Shown here: positions 52,791-61,667 of the stretch, one piece after another
How positions within the stretch are numbered: position 1 is the first letter of the stretch
Layout of the letters: the number at the start of each line of letters is the position of its first letter
From: Rhizobium sp. P40RR-XXII
GTDB lineage: Bacteria; Pseudomonadota; Alphaproteobacteria; Rhizobiales; Rhizobiaceae
DNA length: 64,000 bases
Direction of reading: 5' to 3'
Assembly: GCF_012641405.1 (NCBI RefSeq)
Contig: NZ_JABAII010000006.1
Location: forward strand, 62,001 to 126,000
Program-made: the position numbers and the translations under genes
Notes under the pieces: model-generated
What the model was told of the DNA's origin: nothing
Seen by the model: the letters and a program-made list of their open reading frames with translations, nothing else
The model's database searches: none

Positions 52791-53093
52791 ATGATCACCG
52801 CCGCACAGATGCGTGCCGCCAGAGCCCTTCTTGGTATAGATCAGCGCCAACTCGCGGAATTGGCAGGGGTATCCGTTCCGACAATCCAACGAATGGAAGC
52901 AAGCTCCGACGTCGTGCGCGGCAATGTCGATTCCCTGATGCGACTGCTGGCGGCCTTGAACGAGGCCGGCATAGAGGTGATCAACGAAGGGGCCGTCAGC
53001 CAGGATGGAGGGCGCGGCGTCAGGCTGAAGGCCAAGCGGTCGGAGAGCGGTTCGCCTGGATTGCCCGGGCGAGGAGCGGGACCTCGCTCATGA
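52791..53093 (+). CDS. Small XRE-family regulator heading the Ehr operon
   Basis: A 100-residue protein with one helix-turn-helix (residues about 5-60: QMRAARALLGIDQRQLAELAGVSVPTIQRMEASSDVVRGNVDSLMRLLAALNEAGIEVI) and a basic, disordered C-terminal tail (GVRLKAKRSESGSPG). Its stop overlaps the hyfB start (ATGA), so it is translated with the membrane complex and probably regulates that operon. No sensor domain is visible. Confidence 0.85.
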   Translation: MITAAQMRAARALLGIDQRQLAELAGVSVPTIQRMEASSDVVRGNVDSLMRLLAALNEAGIEVINEGAVSQDGGRGVRLKAKRSESGSPGLPGRGAGPRS

Positions 53094-55111
53094 CCTCTCT
53101 GCCCACGCTCCTTTTATGCTCAGTGTTTCTGCTTACAACCGCCCCCTTTGCGGTCCTCATCGTCCGGTCGAAACAAGCAACGAAGGTCACCTATGGTCTA
53201 AGCTTCGGTCTATCGGCAATCGCCTTTGGCGTAGCGATCGACGCGCTCGCCACGATGGCTTCTCCCGACGCCCTATCCACGCTCGTGCTTCCCATCGGCC
53301 TGCCGTGGCTCGGCAGTCACTTTCGTCTGGACGCACTGTCCGCCTTCTTTCTGACAGTCATTAATTTCGGCGGCATGGTTTCGAGCCTCTATGCCCTCGG
53401 CTACGGCCGTCACGAACATGCGCCGCAGCGAGTACTGCCGTTCTTCCCCGCTTTCGTCGCAGGCATGAACCTCGTGATCCTCGCGGACGACGCCTTCACC
53501 TTCCTAATGTCCTGGGAGTTCATGTCGCTCGCCTCCTGGGCGCTTGTGATCGCCCATCACCGCGATATCAGCAACCGGAAAGCCAGCTATCTTTATATCG
53601 TCATGGCTAGCTTCGGCACGCTCACTCTTCTGCTCGCTTTCGGCTTGCTTGCAGGACCGGATGGCAATTACAGTTTCGCCACGATGAGGGCGGCCGAACA
53701 TGCGCCGCTGACATCAGGCTTGGTGCTCATTTTGCTGCTGCTCGGTGCTGGATCCAAAGCCGGATTGGTGCCTCTACATGTCTGGCTGCCGCGAGCGCAT
53801 CCAGCCGCTCCCAGTCATGTGTCGGCCCTGATGAGCGGTGTCATGACCAAAGTCGCGGTGTACGGCTTCATCCGCGTGATCTTCGATCTGCTCGGCGCGC
53901 CGGCCTGGTGGTTCGGCATGGTCGTCCTGGCGATCGGCGGCATCACCGCGGTTCTGGGCATCCTGCACGCGCTGATGGAGAGTGATCTCAAGCGCCTGCT
54001 CGCGTATAGCACCATTGAAAATATTGGCGTCATCTTCGTCAGCCTCGGTCTGGCGCTTGCGTTCAAGGCGAATGGCATGGGTTTGCCGGCCGCCTTGGCG
54101 CTGACCGCCGCCCTGTTCCATGTCCTGAACCATTCTTTCTTCAAGAGCCTGCTTTTCTTTGGCGCCGGCGCAGTACTGACGGCAACCGGGGAACGGGACA
54201 TGGAAAAACTCGGTGGGCTCATCCATCGTATGCCGGTAACGGCCGCGTTCTTTCTCGTAGGCTGTATTGCGATCTCGGCCCTTCCTCCCTTCAATGGTTT
54301 CGTTTCCGAATGGCTGACTTTTCAGGCCGTCTTGCAGAGCCCAGCCCTGCCGCAATGGGGATTGAAGCTCCTCGTGCCGGCCGTAGGCGGCCTGCTCGCA
54401 TTTGCCGCCGCCCTTGCCGCGGCTTGTTTCGTCAAGGTTTTCGGTGTGACGTTTCTTGGCCGTCCGCGTAGCGGGCTGGTCGAACGGGCAACGGAGGTCG
54501 ATCGTGCCTCGCTTGCCGCTATGTCGGTTCTGGCTTTCCTCTGCCTTGCTGCCGGTGTCCTGCCGGGAGTCGTCATCGATGCACTCGCACCGCTGTCGCT
54601 CTCTTTGATCCACGAGCGGATGCCGGTGCAAACGGATATTCCATGGCTGTCGATCGTGCCGATCGCCGAAGCCCGCAGCTCTTATAACGGCTTGCTCGTT
54701 TTCCTCTTCATCCTCTTTTCGGCGTCGTTCACGGTCTATCTCGTCCACCGCCTCGGCTCTCGACGCATCCGCCGCGCGCCGGCCTGGGATTGCGGCTTTC
54801 CGCTGAGCAGCCCGGCCACGCAATATACCGCCAGCAGTTTCGCCCAACCCATCAGGCGCGTCTTCGGCGCGCTGATCTTTAGCGCGCGCGACCGGGTCAT
54901 CATACCACCGCCCGGCGATCTCCGGCCGGCGCGGTTCTCCCTGGAAATGCATGACCATATCTGGGAAGGACTGTATCTACCAATCGTCGGCGCCATTGGC
55001 TTTGCCGCGGAAAAATTCAACTATCTGCAGTTTCTGACAATTCGGCGCTATCTGAGCCTGGTTTTCCTCACGCTCGTCCTGCTGCTTCTGGTACTGGCGC
55101 TATGGTCATAG
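53090..55111 (+). CDS. hyfB: Hydrogenase-4-type proton-pumping subunit B (NuoL/M-like)
   Basis: A 673-residue polytopic protein of the antiporter-like (NuoL/M/N, MrpA/D) family with about 16 helices. Conserved features are MSWEFMSLASW (key Glu in helix 5), GAGSKAGLVPLHVWLPRAHPAAPSHVSALMSGVMTKV (functional Lys and His in helices 7-8) and LAYSTIENIGVIFVSLGLALAF. It would move protons or cations across the inner membrane. It is coupled to the XRE gene before and overlaps hyfC by ten bases. Confidence 0.9.
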   Translation: MTSLPTLLLCSVFLLTTAPFAVLIVRSKQATKVTYGLSFGLSAIAFGVAIDALATMASPDALSTLVLPIGLPWLGSHFRLDALSAFFLTVINFGGMVSSLYALGYGRHEHAPQRVLPFFPAFVAGMNLVILADDAFTFLMSWEFMSLASWALVIAHHRDISNRKASYLYIVMASFGTLTLLLAFGLLAGPDGNYSFATMRAAEHAPLTSGLVLILLLLGAGSKAGLVPLHVWLPRAHPAAPSHVSALMSGVMTKVAVYGFIRVIFDLLGAPAWWFGMVVLAIGGITAVLGILHALMESDLKRLLAYSTIENIGVIFVSLGLALAFKANGMGLPAALALTAALFHVLNHSFFKSLLFFGAGAVLTATGERDMEKLGGLIHRMPVTAAFFLVGCIAISALPPFNGFVSEWLTFQAVLQSPALPQWGLKLLVPAVGGLLAFAAALAAACFVKVFGVTFLGRPRSGLVERATEVDRASLAAMSVLAFLCLAAGVLPGVVIDALAPLSLSLIHERMPVQTDIPWLSIVPIAEARSSYNGLLVFLFILFSASFTVYLVHRLGSRRIRRAPAWDCGFPLSSPATQYTASSFAQPIRRVFGALIFSARDRVIIPPPGDLRPARFSLEMHDHIWEGLYLPIVGAIGFAAEKFNYLQFLTIRRYLSLVFLTLVLLLLVLALWS

Positions 55112-56058
55112 TCTCAGCCCTTTTCGCCCAAGCCTTCCAGATGTCCCTCGTCGTGCTGCTGGCGCCACTGCTGACGGGTGTTGTGCGCATGTTCAAGGCA
55201 CGGCTGTTGCGCCGTCGCGGGCCTTCCCTGATCCAGCCCTATCGCGACCTTATCCGGCTTCTGCGCAAGGAGGCAGTGGTTGCGGAAAACGCATCCTGGC
55301 TATTCAGAGCAGCACCTTACCTGATCTTCGCTGCGACATGGGTGGCTGCCGCCATCATTCCGACCTTCGCCACCGGCCTCCTCTTTAGCTGGACCGCGGA
55401 CCTGATCGCCATCATAGCGTTGCTTGGCAGTGCACGCTTCTTCCTGGCCCTTGCCGGCATGGATGTGGGCACGAGCTTCGGCGGCATCGGCTCGAGTCGC
55501 GAGATGATGATTGCGACGCTGGCCGAGCCGTCTATGCTGCTCATCATCTTCACGCTTGCCCTGGTGGCCGGCTCGACCCAACTTTCCGCCATCGCTGCCT
55601 TCATGACGTCGCCGCAAGTGGGATTGCGCGTCTCGCTGGCGATTGCCCTCATTGCCCTCGTCATGGTCGCGATTGCCGAAAACGCCCGTATCCCCGTCGA
55701 CAACCCGGCGACCCATCTGGAATTGACCATGGTGCACGAAGCCATGGTGCTCGAATATTCCGGGCGGCACCTGGCCATGATCGAGCTCGCGGCATCGCTC
55801 AAGCTGTTGCTCTATATTTCGTTGATCGCGTGCCTTTTCGCTCCTTGGAAGCTCGTCGCCTTCGGGGTCGGCCCGCTTGCCTACCTGATCGGACTGTTTG
55901 CATATCTCGCCAAGCTGGCGGCGGGTGGCGCCCTGCTTGCGCTGTTTGAAACCGCAACCGCCAAGATGCGCGTATTCCGCGTGCCGGAATTCCTCGGTGC
56001 AGCGCTGATGCTCGGTCTGCTCGCCGCACTGTTGCGTTTCGTGTCGAGGGGGCTCTGA
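55102..56058 (+). CDS. hyfC: Hydrogenase-4-type membrane anchor subunit C (NuoH-like)
   Basis: A 318-residue NuoH/HycD-type protein with about eight helices. PLLTGVVRMFKARLLRRRGPSLIQPYRDLIRLLRKE and AIAENARIPVDNPATHLELTMVHEAMVLEYSGRHLAMIE are the cytoplasmic loops that meet the hydrophilic arm and carry the charged residues of the quinone/proton cavity. It links HyfG/HyfI to the pumping subunits. Its stop overlaps hyfE by one base. Confidence 0.9.
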   Translation: MVIVSALFAQAFQMSLVVLLAPLLTGVVRMFKARLLRRRGPSLIQPYRDLIRLLRKEAVVAENASWLFRAAPYLIFAATWVAAAIIPTFATGLLFSWTADLIAIIALLGSARFFLALAGMDVGTSFGGIGSSREMMIATLAEPSMLLIIFTLALVAGSTQLSAIAAFMTSPQVGLRVSLAIALIALVMVAIAENARIPVDNPATHLELTMVHEAMVLEYSGRHLAMIELAASLKLLLYISLIACLFAPWKLVAFGVGPLAYLIGLFAYLAKLAAGGALLALFETATAKMRVFRVPEFLGAALMLGLLAALLRFVSRGL

Positions 56059-56723
56059 TGAGCGCGTCGATCTTCGACATCGCCCACATGCTTGCCGGCG
56101 GCCTGGTGCTCGTCAGCATGATGATGCTCTATCAGGACCGTCTTTATGCTCTGCTGAACGTCTTTGCGCTGCATTCGCTGGTGCTGACGCTGTCGGTTGC
56201 TTGGCAAGCCCTCATCCAGGATGCGCCGCATCTCTTTGTGACGGCGGCGATCGCTCTCATTTTCAAGGCAATCATCATTCCTGTGGTGCTGCATCGCATG
56301 ATCCGCCAGCTCGGCATCCATCGCGAGATAGAGACTGTCGTCGGGGTCGGCCCCACCATGCTCGTTGGCCTGGGACTGGTGGCTCTGGCCACGGTCGTCA
56401 TGCTGCGGGTGACGCCATCGGCCGATCCGATCGCACGCGAAGATCTTGCCTTCGCCCTGTCTGTTCTGCTGCTGGGGCTGCTGATCATGGTCACGCGCCG
56501 CAATGCCGTCAGCCAGGTCGTCGGCTTCATGTCCCTCGAAAACGGATTGGTGCTGGCGGCGACCGGCGCCAAGGGCATGCCGCTGGTAGTGGAGATCAGC
56601 GTCGCCTTCTCGATCTTGATCGCCTTCATCGTCATCGGCGTCTTCCTGTTCCGCATCCGCGAGCGCTTCGACACGGTCGACGTCCGGGCGCTCGACGACT
56701 TCAAGGGGAGACGGCGGAAATGA
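56058..56723 (+). CDS. hyfE: Hydrogenase-4-type membrane subunit E (NuoK-like)
   Basis: A 221-residue membrane protein with about six or seven helices, of the HyfE/MnhC-like family related to NuoK (SLENGLVLAATGAKGMPLVVEISVAFSILIAFIVIGVFLFRI near residues 155-200). The intramembrane Glu residues (SLEN, VVEI) are the conserved proton-path positions. Overlaps hyfC by one base and hyfF by four (ATGA). Confidence 0.88.
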   Translation: MSASIFDIAHMLAGGLVLVSMMMLYQDRLYALLNVFALHSLVLTLSVAWQALIQDAPHLFVTAAIALIFKAIIIPVVLHRMIRQLGIHREIETVVGVGPTMLVGLGLVALATVVMLRVTPSADPIAREDLAFALSVLLLGLLIMVTRRNAVSQVVGFMSLENGLVLAATGAKGMPLVVEISVAFSILIAFIVIGVFLFRIRERFDTVDVRALDDFKGRRRK

Positions 56724-58183
56724 ACGCCCCTTCCACCCTCCTCGGCTTCGACGCGGTAACGGCCGTCCTCGTCGTTCCAATCTCCGCTGCAGCCCTTCTG
56801 GCACTGCTGCCCGGCTACCGCATGACGGCGCGGCTAAACATTTTCGCGAGCCTTTTGACATTGCTTGCGGCGCTTTTGCTCTTTTTCAGCACTCGACCAC
56901 CACCTGGCCGCTATCTGCTCGTAGACGATCTCAATATCATCTTTATCGTCCTGAATGCCTTCGTCGGCTTCACCACCAGCGTCTTCAGTGCCGGCTACAT
57001 CGCCCATGAGCTTGAGATCGGCCGTCTGACCCCCGCAAACTTGCGATTCTACCACGCGATGTATCAGATCATGATGTTTGGCATGAATCTCGCCTTCGTG
57101 TCGAACAATATCGGTTTGATGTGGGTGGCGGTGGAACTTGCGACGCTGACCACGGTGCTGATGGTCGGCATCTACCGCACCCATGAGGCACTGGAAGCGG
57201 CCTGGAAGTATTTCATCCTCGGAAGCGTCGGCATCGCCTTCGCGCTGTTCGGTACCATCCTCGTTTACCTGGCCGCTCAGGCCGTTGTTGGCACCGGCTA
57301 CGACGCGATGGTCTGGACGACGCTGGTAGAACATGCCGCCGGCTTTGATCCGGCTCTTCTCAACCTCGCCTTCATCTTCCTGTTGCTCGGCTACGGCACG
57401 AAGGTCGGACTTGCGCCACTCCATGCCTGGCTGCCGGACGCGCATGCCGAGGGGCCGACACCGATCTCGGCGGTGCTTTCGGGCCTTCTGCTTAACGTTG
57501 CGCTCTATGCCGTTTTGCGCTTCAAGATATTGCTCGCAGCCAGCCCGGAAGCAATTAGCCCTGGGCCGCTGATGATGACGATGGGGCTCGTCTCGCTGAT
57601 CTTCGCCGCTTTCATGCTCTATCGCCGTCGCGACATCAAACGTCTGTTCGCCTATTCCTCGATCGAACATATGGGCATCATCGTGTTTGCCTTCGGTCTC
57701 GGCGGCTCGCTCGCCAATTTCGCCGGCCTGTTGCATATGGTCATGCATTCGCTGACCAAGTCGGCGATTTTCTTTGCCGTCGGCCACATCGCCCAGATCA
57801 AGGGGACACAGAGGCTTTCGGCCATTCGGGGCCTTACCGAGACGCATCCGGGACTCGGCTGGGGCTTGTTGACCGGGGTCATCGCCATTGCCGGTCTGCC
57901 ACCGGCCGGTATCTTCATGAGCGAGTTCCTCATCATCAGCTCGACTTTCGCGAGGCAGCCGCTGCTCGCCATTCCGCTTGTCTTTGGGCTGTTGGTCGCT
58001 TTCGGGGCACTATTGCTGCGCTTGACGGGAGCTATCTTCGGCCAACCGCGCGGCAGCATTGCTCCTGCCGAGACATCCTACTTGCCGATGTTTCTGCACC
58101 TGGCGCTGGTTCTTGGGGCCGGAATCTACCTGCCATCGCCGATGGTTGCTTGGTTTCAGCATATCGCCAATCTTCTTCGATGA
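56720..58183 (+). CDS. hyfF: Hydrogenase-4-type proton-pumping subunit F (NuoN/L-like)
   Basis: A 487-residue antiporter-like subunit with about 14 helices. Motifs: LMWVAVELATLTTVLMVG (helix-5 Glu), LLLGYGTKVGLAPLHAWLPDAHAEGPTPISAVLSGLLLNVALY (helix-7/8 Lys and His) and LFAYSSIEHMGIIVFAFGLGG. Second pumping module of the complex. ATG 56720 overlaps the hyfE stop; the frame further upstream is the shadow of hyfE. A separate HyfD-type third pump is absent. Confidence 0.9.
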   Translation: MNAPSTLLGFDAVTAVLVVPISAAALLALLPGYRMTARLNIFASLLTLLAALLLFFSTRPPPGRYLLVDDLNIIFIVLNAFVGFTTSVFSAGYIAHELEIGRLTPANLRFYHAMYQIMMFGMNLAFVSNNIGLMWVAVELATLTTVLMVGIYRTHEALEAAWKYFILGSVGIAFALFGTILVYLAAQAVVGTGYDAMVWTTLVEHAAGFDPALLNLAFIFLLLGYGTKVGLAPLHAWLPDAHAEGPTPISAVLSGLLLNVALYAVLRFKILLAASPEAISPGPLMMTMGLVSLIFAAFMLYRRRDIKRLFAYSSIEHMGIIVFAFGLGGSLANFAGLLHMVMHSLTKSAIFFAVGHIAQIKGTQRLSAIRGLTETHPGLGWGLLTGVIAIAGLPPAGIFMSEFLIISSTFARQPLLAIPLVFGLLVAFGALLLRLTGAIFGQPRGSIAPAETSYLPMFLHLALVLGAGIYLPSPMVAWFQHIANLLR

Positions 58184-58199
58184 TGCGGGGGGCAGGAAT

Positions 58200-59711
58200 A
58201 TGTCGATGCTGGATGATCTCATAGGAAATGGCCGCCCGGTTTCGCATCATGGGCCATGGCCGCGCACCGTTACCGATTCTTCCACGTGGATATCGGCTGC
58301 ATCGAGGTTATCGGAAGGACAGTTGACGATGCTTGGCCTTTGGGGCGAGCGCAACGCCGTGCATATGGCGCTGCTCGACGAGCAGGCCGGCAAGAGCGCT
58401 ATCCTCAGCCTGGAGGAACTGCGCAATGGCTATCCGTCCATCGCGCAATACCATCCACCGGCACTACGTCTGGAACGAACGCTCCGCGACCTTACGGGAT
58501 TGGAACCGGAAGGACTTCCGGATAACAGGCCATGGATCGACCATGGCCGCTGGGATCTGCAGTTCCCATTGGGAAAACGCGGCGTGCCCGCCCCGGCATT
58601 CTCATACGCCTTTCTGCATGCCGATGGAGAGAACTTGCACCAAATTCCGGTGGGGCCGGTGCATGCCGGCATCATCGAGCCCGGGCATTTCCGCTTCATG
58701 GCCAATGGTGAAACCGTCGTGCGCCTCGAGGAACGGCTCGGCTATACCCACAAGGGGATCGAGTCGCTGATGGCCGGGGCCGATCTGCCTCGTGGGATAC
58801 AGCTTGCCGGGCGGACATCCGGCGACAGCAGCGTCGCCTATGCCTATGCCTTTTCGCGAGCAGCCGAAGCAGCTCTCGGGCTCGAGGTGCCGCTGCGTGC
58901 CGTTTGGCTACGAGCGCTGATGGCCGAACTTGAGCGGATCGCCAACCACCTCGGAGATATAGGCGCGATCTGCAATGACGCCGCCTTTGCACTGATGCTT
59001 GCTCATTGCGGCATGTTGCGCGAGCAGGTGCTGCGTGCCGCCGACGCTGCCTTCAGTCACCGGCTGATGCGCGACCGCATCCTGCCAGGCGGCGTTGCCG
59101 CCGACCTCGACTGCAACGGAAAGGCTGGTTTGCAGGCCCTGCATGCCGAGCTCAGCCGGAAATTCCCAGCTCTGGTGGAACTCTACGACAATACAGCCTC
59201 GCTTCAAGACCGGACAGTCGGTGCGGGCACATTGCACGATGGGCTTGCACGCCAATATGGCGCGGGCGGATATATCGGGCGAGCAGCCGGCCGTAGGTTC
59301 GACACCAGACGCAACCTTGCCTATCCGCCCTATGACGAACTGACCTTCGATATACCATCACTTAGCGACGGTGACGTAAACGCCCGGATATGGATCCGCA
59401 TTCGCGAAGTCGAACAGAGCCTGTCGCTCATCGAACAGATTCTCGATCAACTCCCGGGCGGGCCGGTTCTTTCGGATGTGACGCCTGCCAATGATTTTCG
59501 GGAGGGCGTGGCTCTTGTCGAAGGGTTCCGCGGTGACATCCTGGCATGGCTACGCCTTACACCGGAAGGCAGGATCGAACGCTGCCATCTGCGCGATCCC
59601 TCCTGGTTTCAATGGCCACTGCTGGAGGCCGCGATCAAGGATAATATCGTCGCTGACTTTCCGCTCTGCAACAAGTCATTCAACTGCTCATACTCGGGGC
59701 ACGATCTGTAA
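58200..59711 (+). CDS. hyfG: Hydrogenase-4-like large subunit without NiFe-binding cysteines (Ehr type)
   Basis: A 503-residue protein with a NuoC-like N-terminal domain and a NuoD/HycE-like C-terminal domain. The conserved opening of the large subunit is readable (GPVHAGIIEPGHFRFMANGETVVRLEERLGYTHKGIESLM). Where hydrogenases have a CxxC pair the sequence is AGRTSGDSSVAYA, and the C-terminal pair is reduced to KSFNCSYSGHDL with a single Cys. Without four Cys no NiFe centre can form, so it is not a hydrogenase. It resembles the Ehr (energy-converting hydrogenase related) group. Start 58200 lies 16 bases after hyfF; the GGGGGGCAGG before it is the ribosome site. Confidence 0.88.
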   Translation: MSMLDDLIGNGRPVSHHGPWPRTVTDSSTWISAASRLSEGQLTMLGLWGERNAVHMALLDEQAGKSAILSLEELRNGYPSIAQYHPPALRLERTLRDLTGLEPEGLPDNRPWIDHGRWDLQFPLGKRGVPAPAFSYAFLHADGENLHQIPVGPVHAGIIEPGHFRFMANGETVVRLEERLGYTHKGIESLMAGADLPRGIQLAGRTSGDSSVAYAYAFSRAAEAALGLEVPLRAVWLRALMAELERIANHLGDIGAICNDAAFALMLAHCGMLREQVLRAADAAFSHRLMRDRILPGGVAADLDCNGKAGLQALHAELSRKFPALVELYDNTASLQDRTVGAGTLHDGLARQYGAGGYIGRAAGRRFDTRRNLAYPPYDELTFDIPSLSDGDVNARIWIRIREVEQSLSLIEQILDQLPGGPVLSDVTPANDFREGVALVEGFRGDILAWLRLTPEGRIERCHLRDPSWFQWPLLEAAIKDNIVADFPLCNKSFNCSYSGHDL

Positions 59712-59724
59712 AGGCTAAGAGACC

Positions 59725-60252
59725 ATGCGCAAGCTCCTGTTCGAAAGCCTGATCCGGCCGCCTTTGACGGAACCTGCACCGGTCCGTGCCGATGCAGCGG
59801 CTCAAGAACTCGCGGCCGCGCTCGACAGGAAAGCGCGCCACAGGCTCGGTCGCAGTCTGGCGATCCGCGCCGTCGACGCCGGATCCTGCAATGGTTGCGA
59901 ACTCGAAATGAACGCTCTGAGCAATGCCTTCTATGATATCGAACGGTTTGGCATTCGTTTCGTGGCCTCGCCTCGTCATGCTGATGTGCTCATGGTCACC
60001 GGCCCTGTGACAAAGAACATGGCTGAAGCCCTCGAACGGACATATAATGCCACGCCGGAACCGAAATGGGTCGTTGCGCTGGGCGACTGCGCGCGCGATG
60101 GCGGTTGCTTTGCCGGAAGCTATGCCGTGGCCGGCGGGGTTTCGAAGATCGTGCCCGTCGACTTGCACATTTCCGGTTGCCCTCCTTCGCCAACGGACAT
60201 CCTCAAAGGATTGCTCGCACTGCTTGATCACGTAAGCGAGGACACCGGCTAG
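59725..60252 (+). CDS. hyfI: Hydrogenase-4-like small subunit (NuoB-like, [4Fe-4S])
   Basis: A 175-residue NuoB/HycG-type protein. The four cluster ligands are present: Cys55 and Cys58 (SCNGCELE), Cys122 (ALGDCARDGG) and Cys152 (SGCPPSP); Cys128 is extra. The proximal iron-sulphur cluster should therefore be intact although the neighbouring HyfG has lost the NiFe site. Last gene of the operon, 13 bases after hyfG. Ferredoxin-like hyfA/hyfH genes that normally bring electrons are not found, so the electron source is unknown. Confidence 0.9.
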   Translation: MRKLLFESLIRPPLTEPAPVRADAAAQELAAALDRKARHRLGRSLAIRAVDAGSCNGCELEMNALSNAFYDIERFGIRFVASPRHADVLMVTGPVTKNMAEALERTYNATPEPKWVVALGDCARDGGCFAGSYAVAGGVSKIVPVDLHISGCPPSPTDILKGLLALLDHVSEDTG

Positions 60253-60370
60253 AGATATTCCAGGAAAGGTGCGCGGCGGTTTTCCGTCCGGAATGTGTAA
60301 AGACAAGACGATTGAGGGCTTTCGCGATCCGAAGACAGACGAAAATACTCTAGTATGACGGCAAGGTTCG

Positions 60371-61399
60371 ATGACTGGACGTCTGCAGGCAGTAATTCTT
60401 ATAATCGTTGCTGCGGTGATGGCGGTGTGCCGCTTCTTCGCAGCAGCCGGTCGCGGAAAGCTGTCGCGAAGCCGCCGGCATATCATAGGCCTCAGCGCTT
60501 CTCATGCAGACCCTGCCGTTTGCGCCGCTATCGACGCTGTCGAGAAGGTGTTTGTCCGAGACTTTAACTGGCCTTTCCGCCGGCTATCATACCCGCAAGA
60601 GAGCGGCATTGATGCTCGCGCCGAGATCCTCGACAACGGATGGTCAACCGGTCGTTTTCTAGCAATGCAGATCAGGCCGGCTCCGCCGGCAAGGGACGAT
60701 CGCGGCGATTACATGCATCAAATTCAGAAGCGCGATTTGGATTACTGGACGTCGCATTCCCTGTCGATTTGCGTGATCCTTTTCAATCCGGATAGCGGCG
60801 ATATCGCGTGGCAGTGGGCTTCGGCTGTATCCGGCAACGACAGAAATGAAGAGCGATGGTTGCTGACCGTTCCAGCATCCAACGTCATGGACGCGTCCGC
60901 CAGATTGAGTTTCGAGGAGGCCATCCAGGCGAACCCGCAGATGTTGCTGCGCTCCGCGTTGGCGGTCGATCGTGCCTTGATGGAAAGGATTAGCGATCAT
61001 GGCGCGCTATTCATTTGGGACGAATGGGGCGATTCTTCCCCCATGTTCCGCAATTTGCGCGTCTTTCTGGACAAAGACGAGCCAGAGATACAGGTCGATT
61101 ATCGCATTCGCGCACATGATCTTCACGAATTGATGGTCCAACTCTTCCCTTGGGCAAGCTATTCTTACGCCGAACCAATCAATGAATATTCCGGCAAGGT
61201 CGCGGTGCATGTGCTGGAGGTTCAGGTTCGACCGGAAGCCCTGGCCTACCTAGAAGCGGAGGAATTTCTGGAAGCGGGCTACCCCGAAGAACAAGATCCT
61301 CCATCGCCAGAGACGGAGGATTACATGACCGATGAGGAAGAGGCTGCCTTTTGGCAAAGTAGACGCGCATCGCGCGGCTCCGCCGAACCAGAAAATTGA
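60371..61399 (+). CDS. Membrane-anchored DUF4365-like protein
   Basis: A 342-residue protein. Residues about 6-25 form one membrane helix (LQAVILIIVAAVMAVCRFFAA), followed by a basic segment. From about 60 it resembles DUF4365, a PD-(D/E)xK-like nuclease fold: WPFRRLSYPQESGIDARAEI supplies the Asp and Glu, but the catalytic Lys position (usually QIK) reads AMQIRP. The second family block LDYWTSHSLSICVILFNPDSGDIAWQWAS is clear. The acidic C-terminus (DPPSPETEDYMTDEEEAAFWQ) is unusual. It could be an inactive or altered nuclease domain, perhaps defence-related; this is inference. Confidence 0.6.
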   Translation: MTGRLQAVILIIVAAVMAVCRFFAAAGRGKLSRSRRHIIGLSASHADPAVCAAIDAVEKVFVRDFNWPFRRLSYPQESGIDARAEILDNGWSTGRFLAMQIRPAPPARDDRGDYMHQIQKRDLDYWTSHSLSICVILFNPDSGDIAWQWASAVSGNDRNEERWLLTVPASNVMDASARLSFEEAIQANPQMLLRSALAVDRALMERISDHGALFIWDEWGDSSPMFRNLRVFLDKDEPEIQVDYRIRAHDLHELMVQLFPWASYSYAEPINEYSGKVAVHVLEVQVRPEALAYLEAEEFLEAGYPEEQDPPSPETEDYMTDEEEAAFWQSRRASRGSAEPEN

Positions 61400-61667
61400 A
61401 TGAGGCACGTGAACGCGGCAATCGCAATAAGTCGAGCTCATGATCTCCATCGGACGGCAACTTTTCTTTTCCCGAAACGAGCCGGGCCGGAGATGATGGA
61501 GCGCGATTTATAGCCGCGGACCGAGTCTTGGTCATATCGATGCCGTTCGCTTCCCTCGATCTTAACGCGAATCCACATCCCTTTGTGCAAAGACCCGGCG
61601 AGCCCTACGCCGACGGTTGCAGGCGTCCTGTAGACCTTCAGCCACCTTTCGCTGGGTCAGACCTCAG

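Noticed and set aside
53774..54958. A 394-residue minus-strand frame over hyfB
   Set aside because: Hydrophilic, low-complexity mirror of a membrane protein gene.
58200..59711. Calling HyfG a functional NiFe hydrogenase large subunit
   Set aside because: The CxxC pairs that hold nickel and iron are missing, so hydrogenase activity is not supported.
60371..61399. Assigning the DUF4365-like gene to a named defence system
   Set aside because: No partner gene of any known system adjoins it, and the key Lys is changed.
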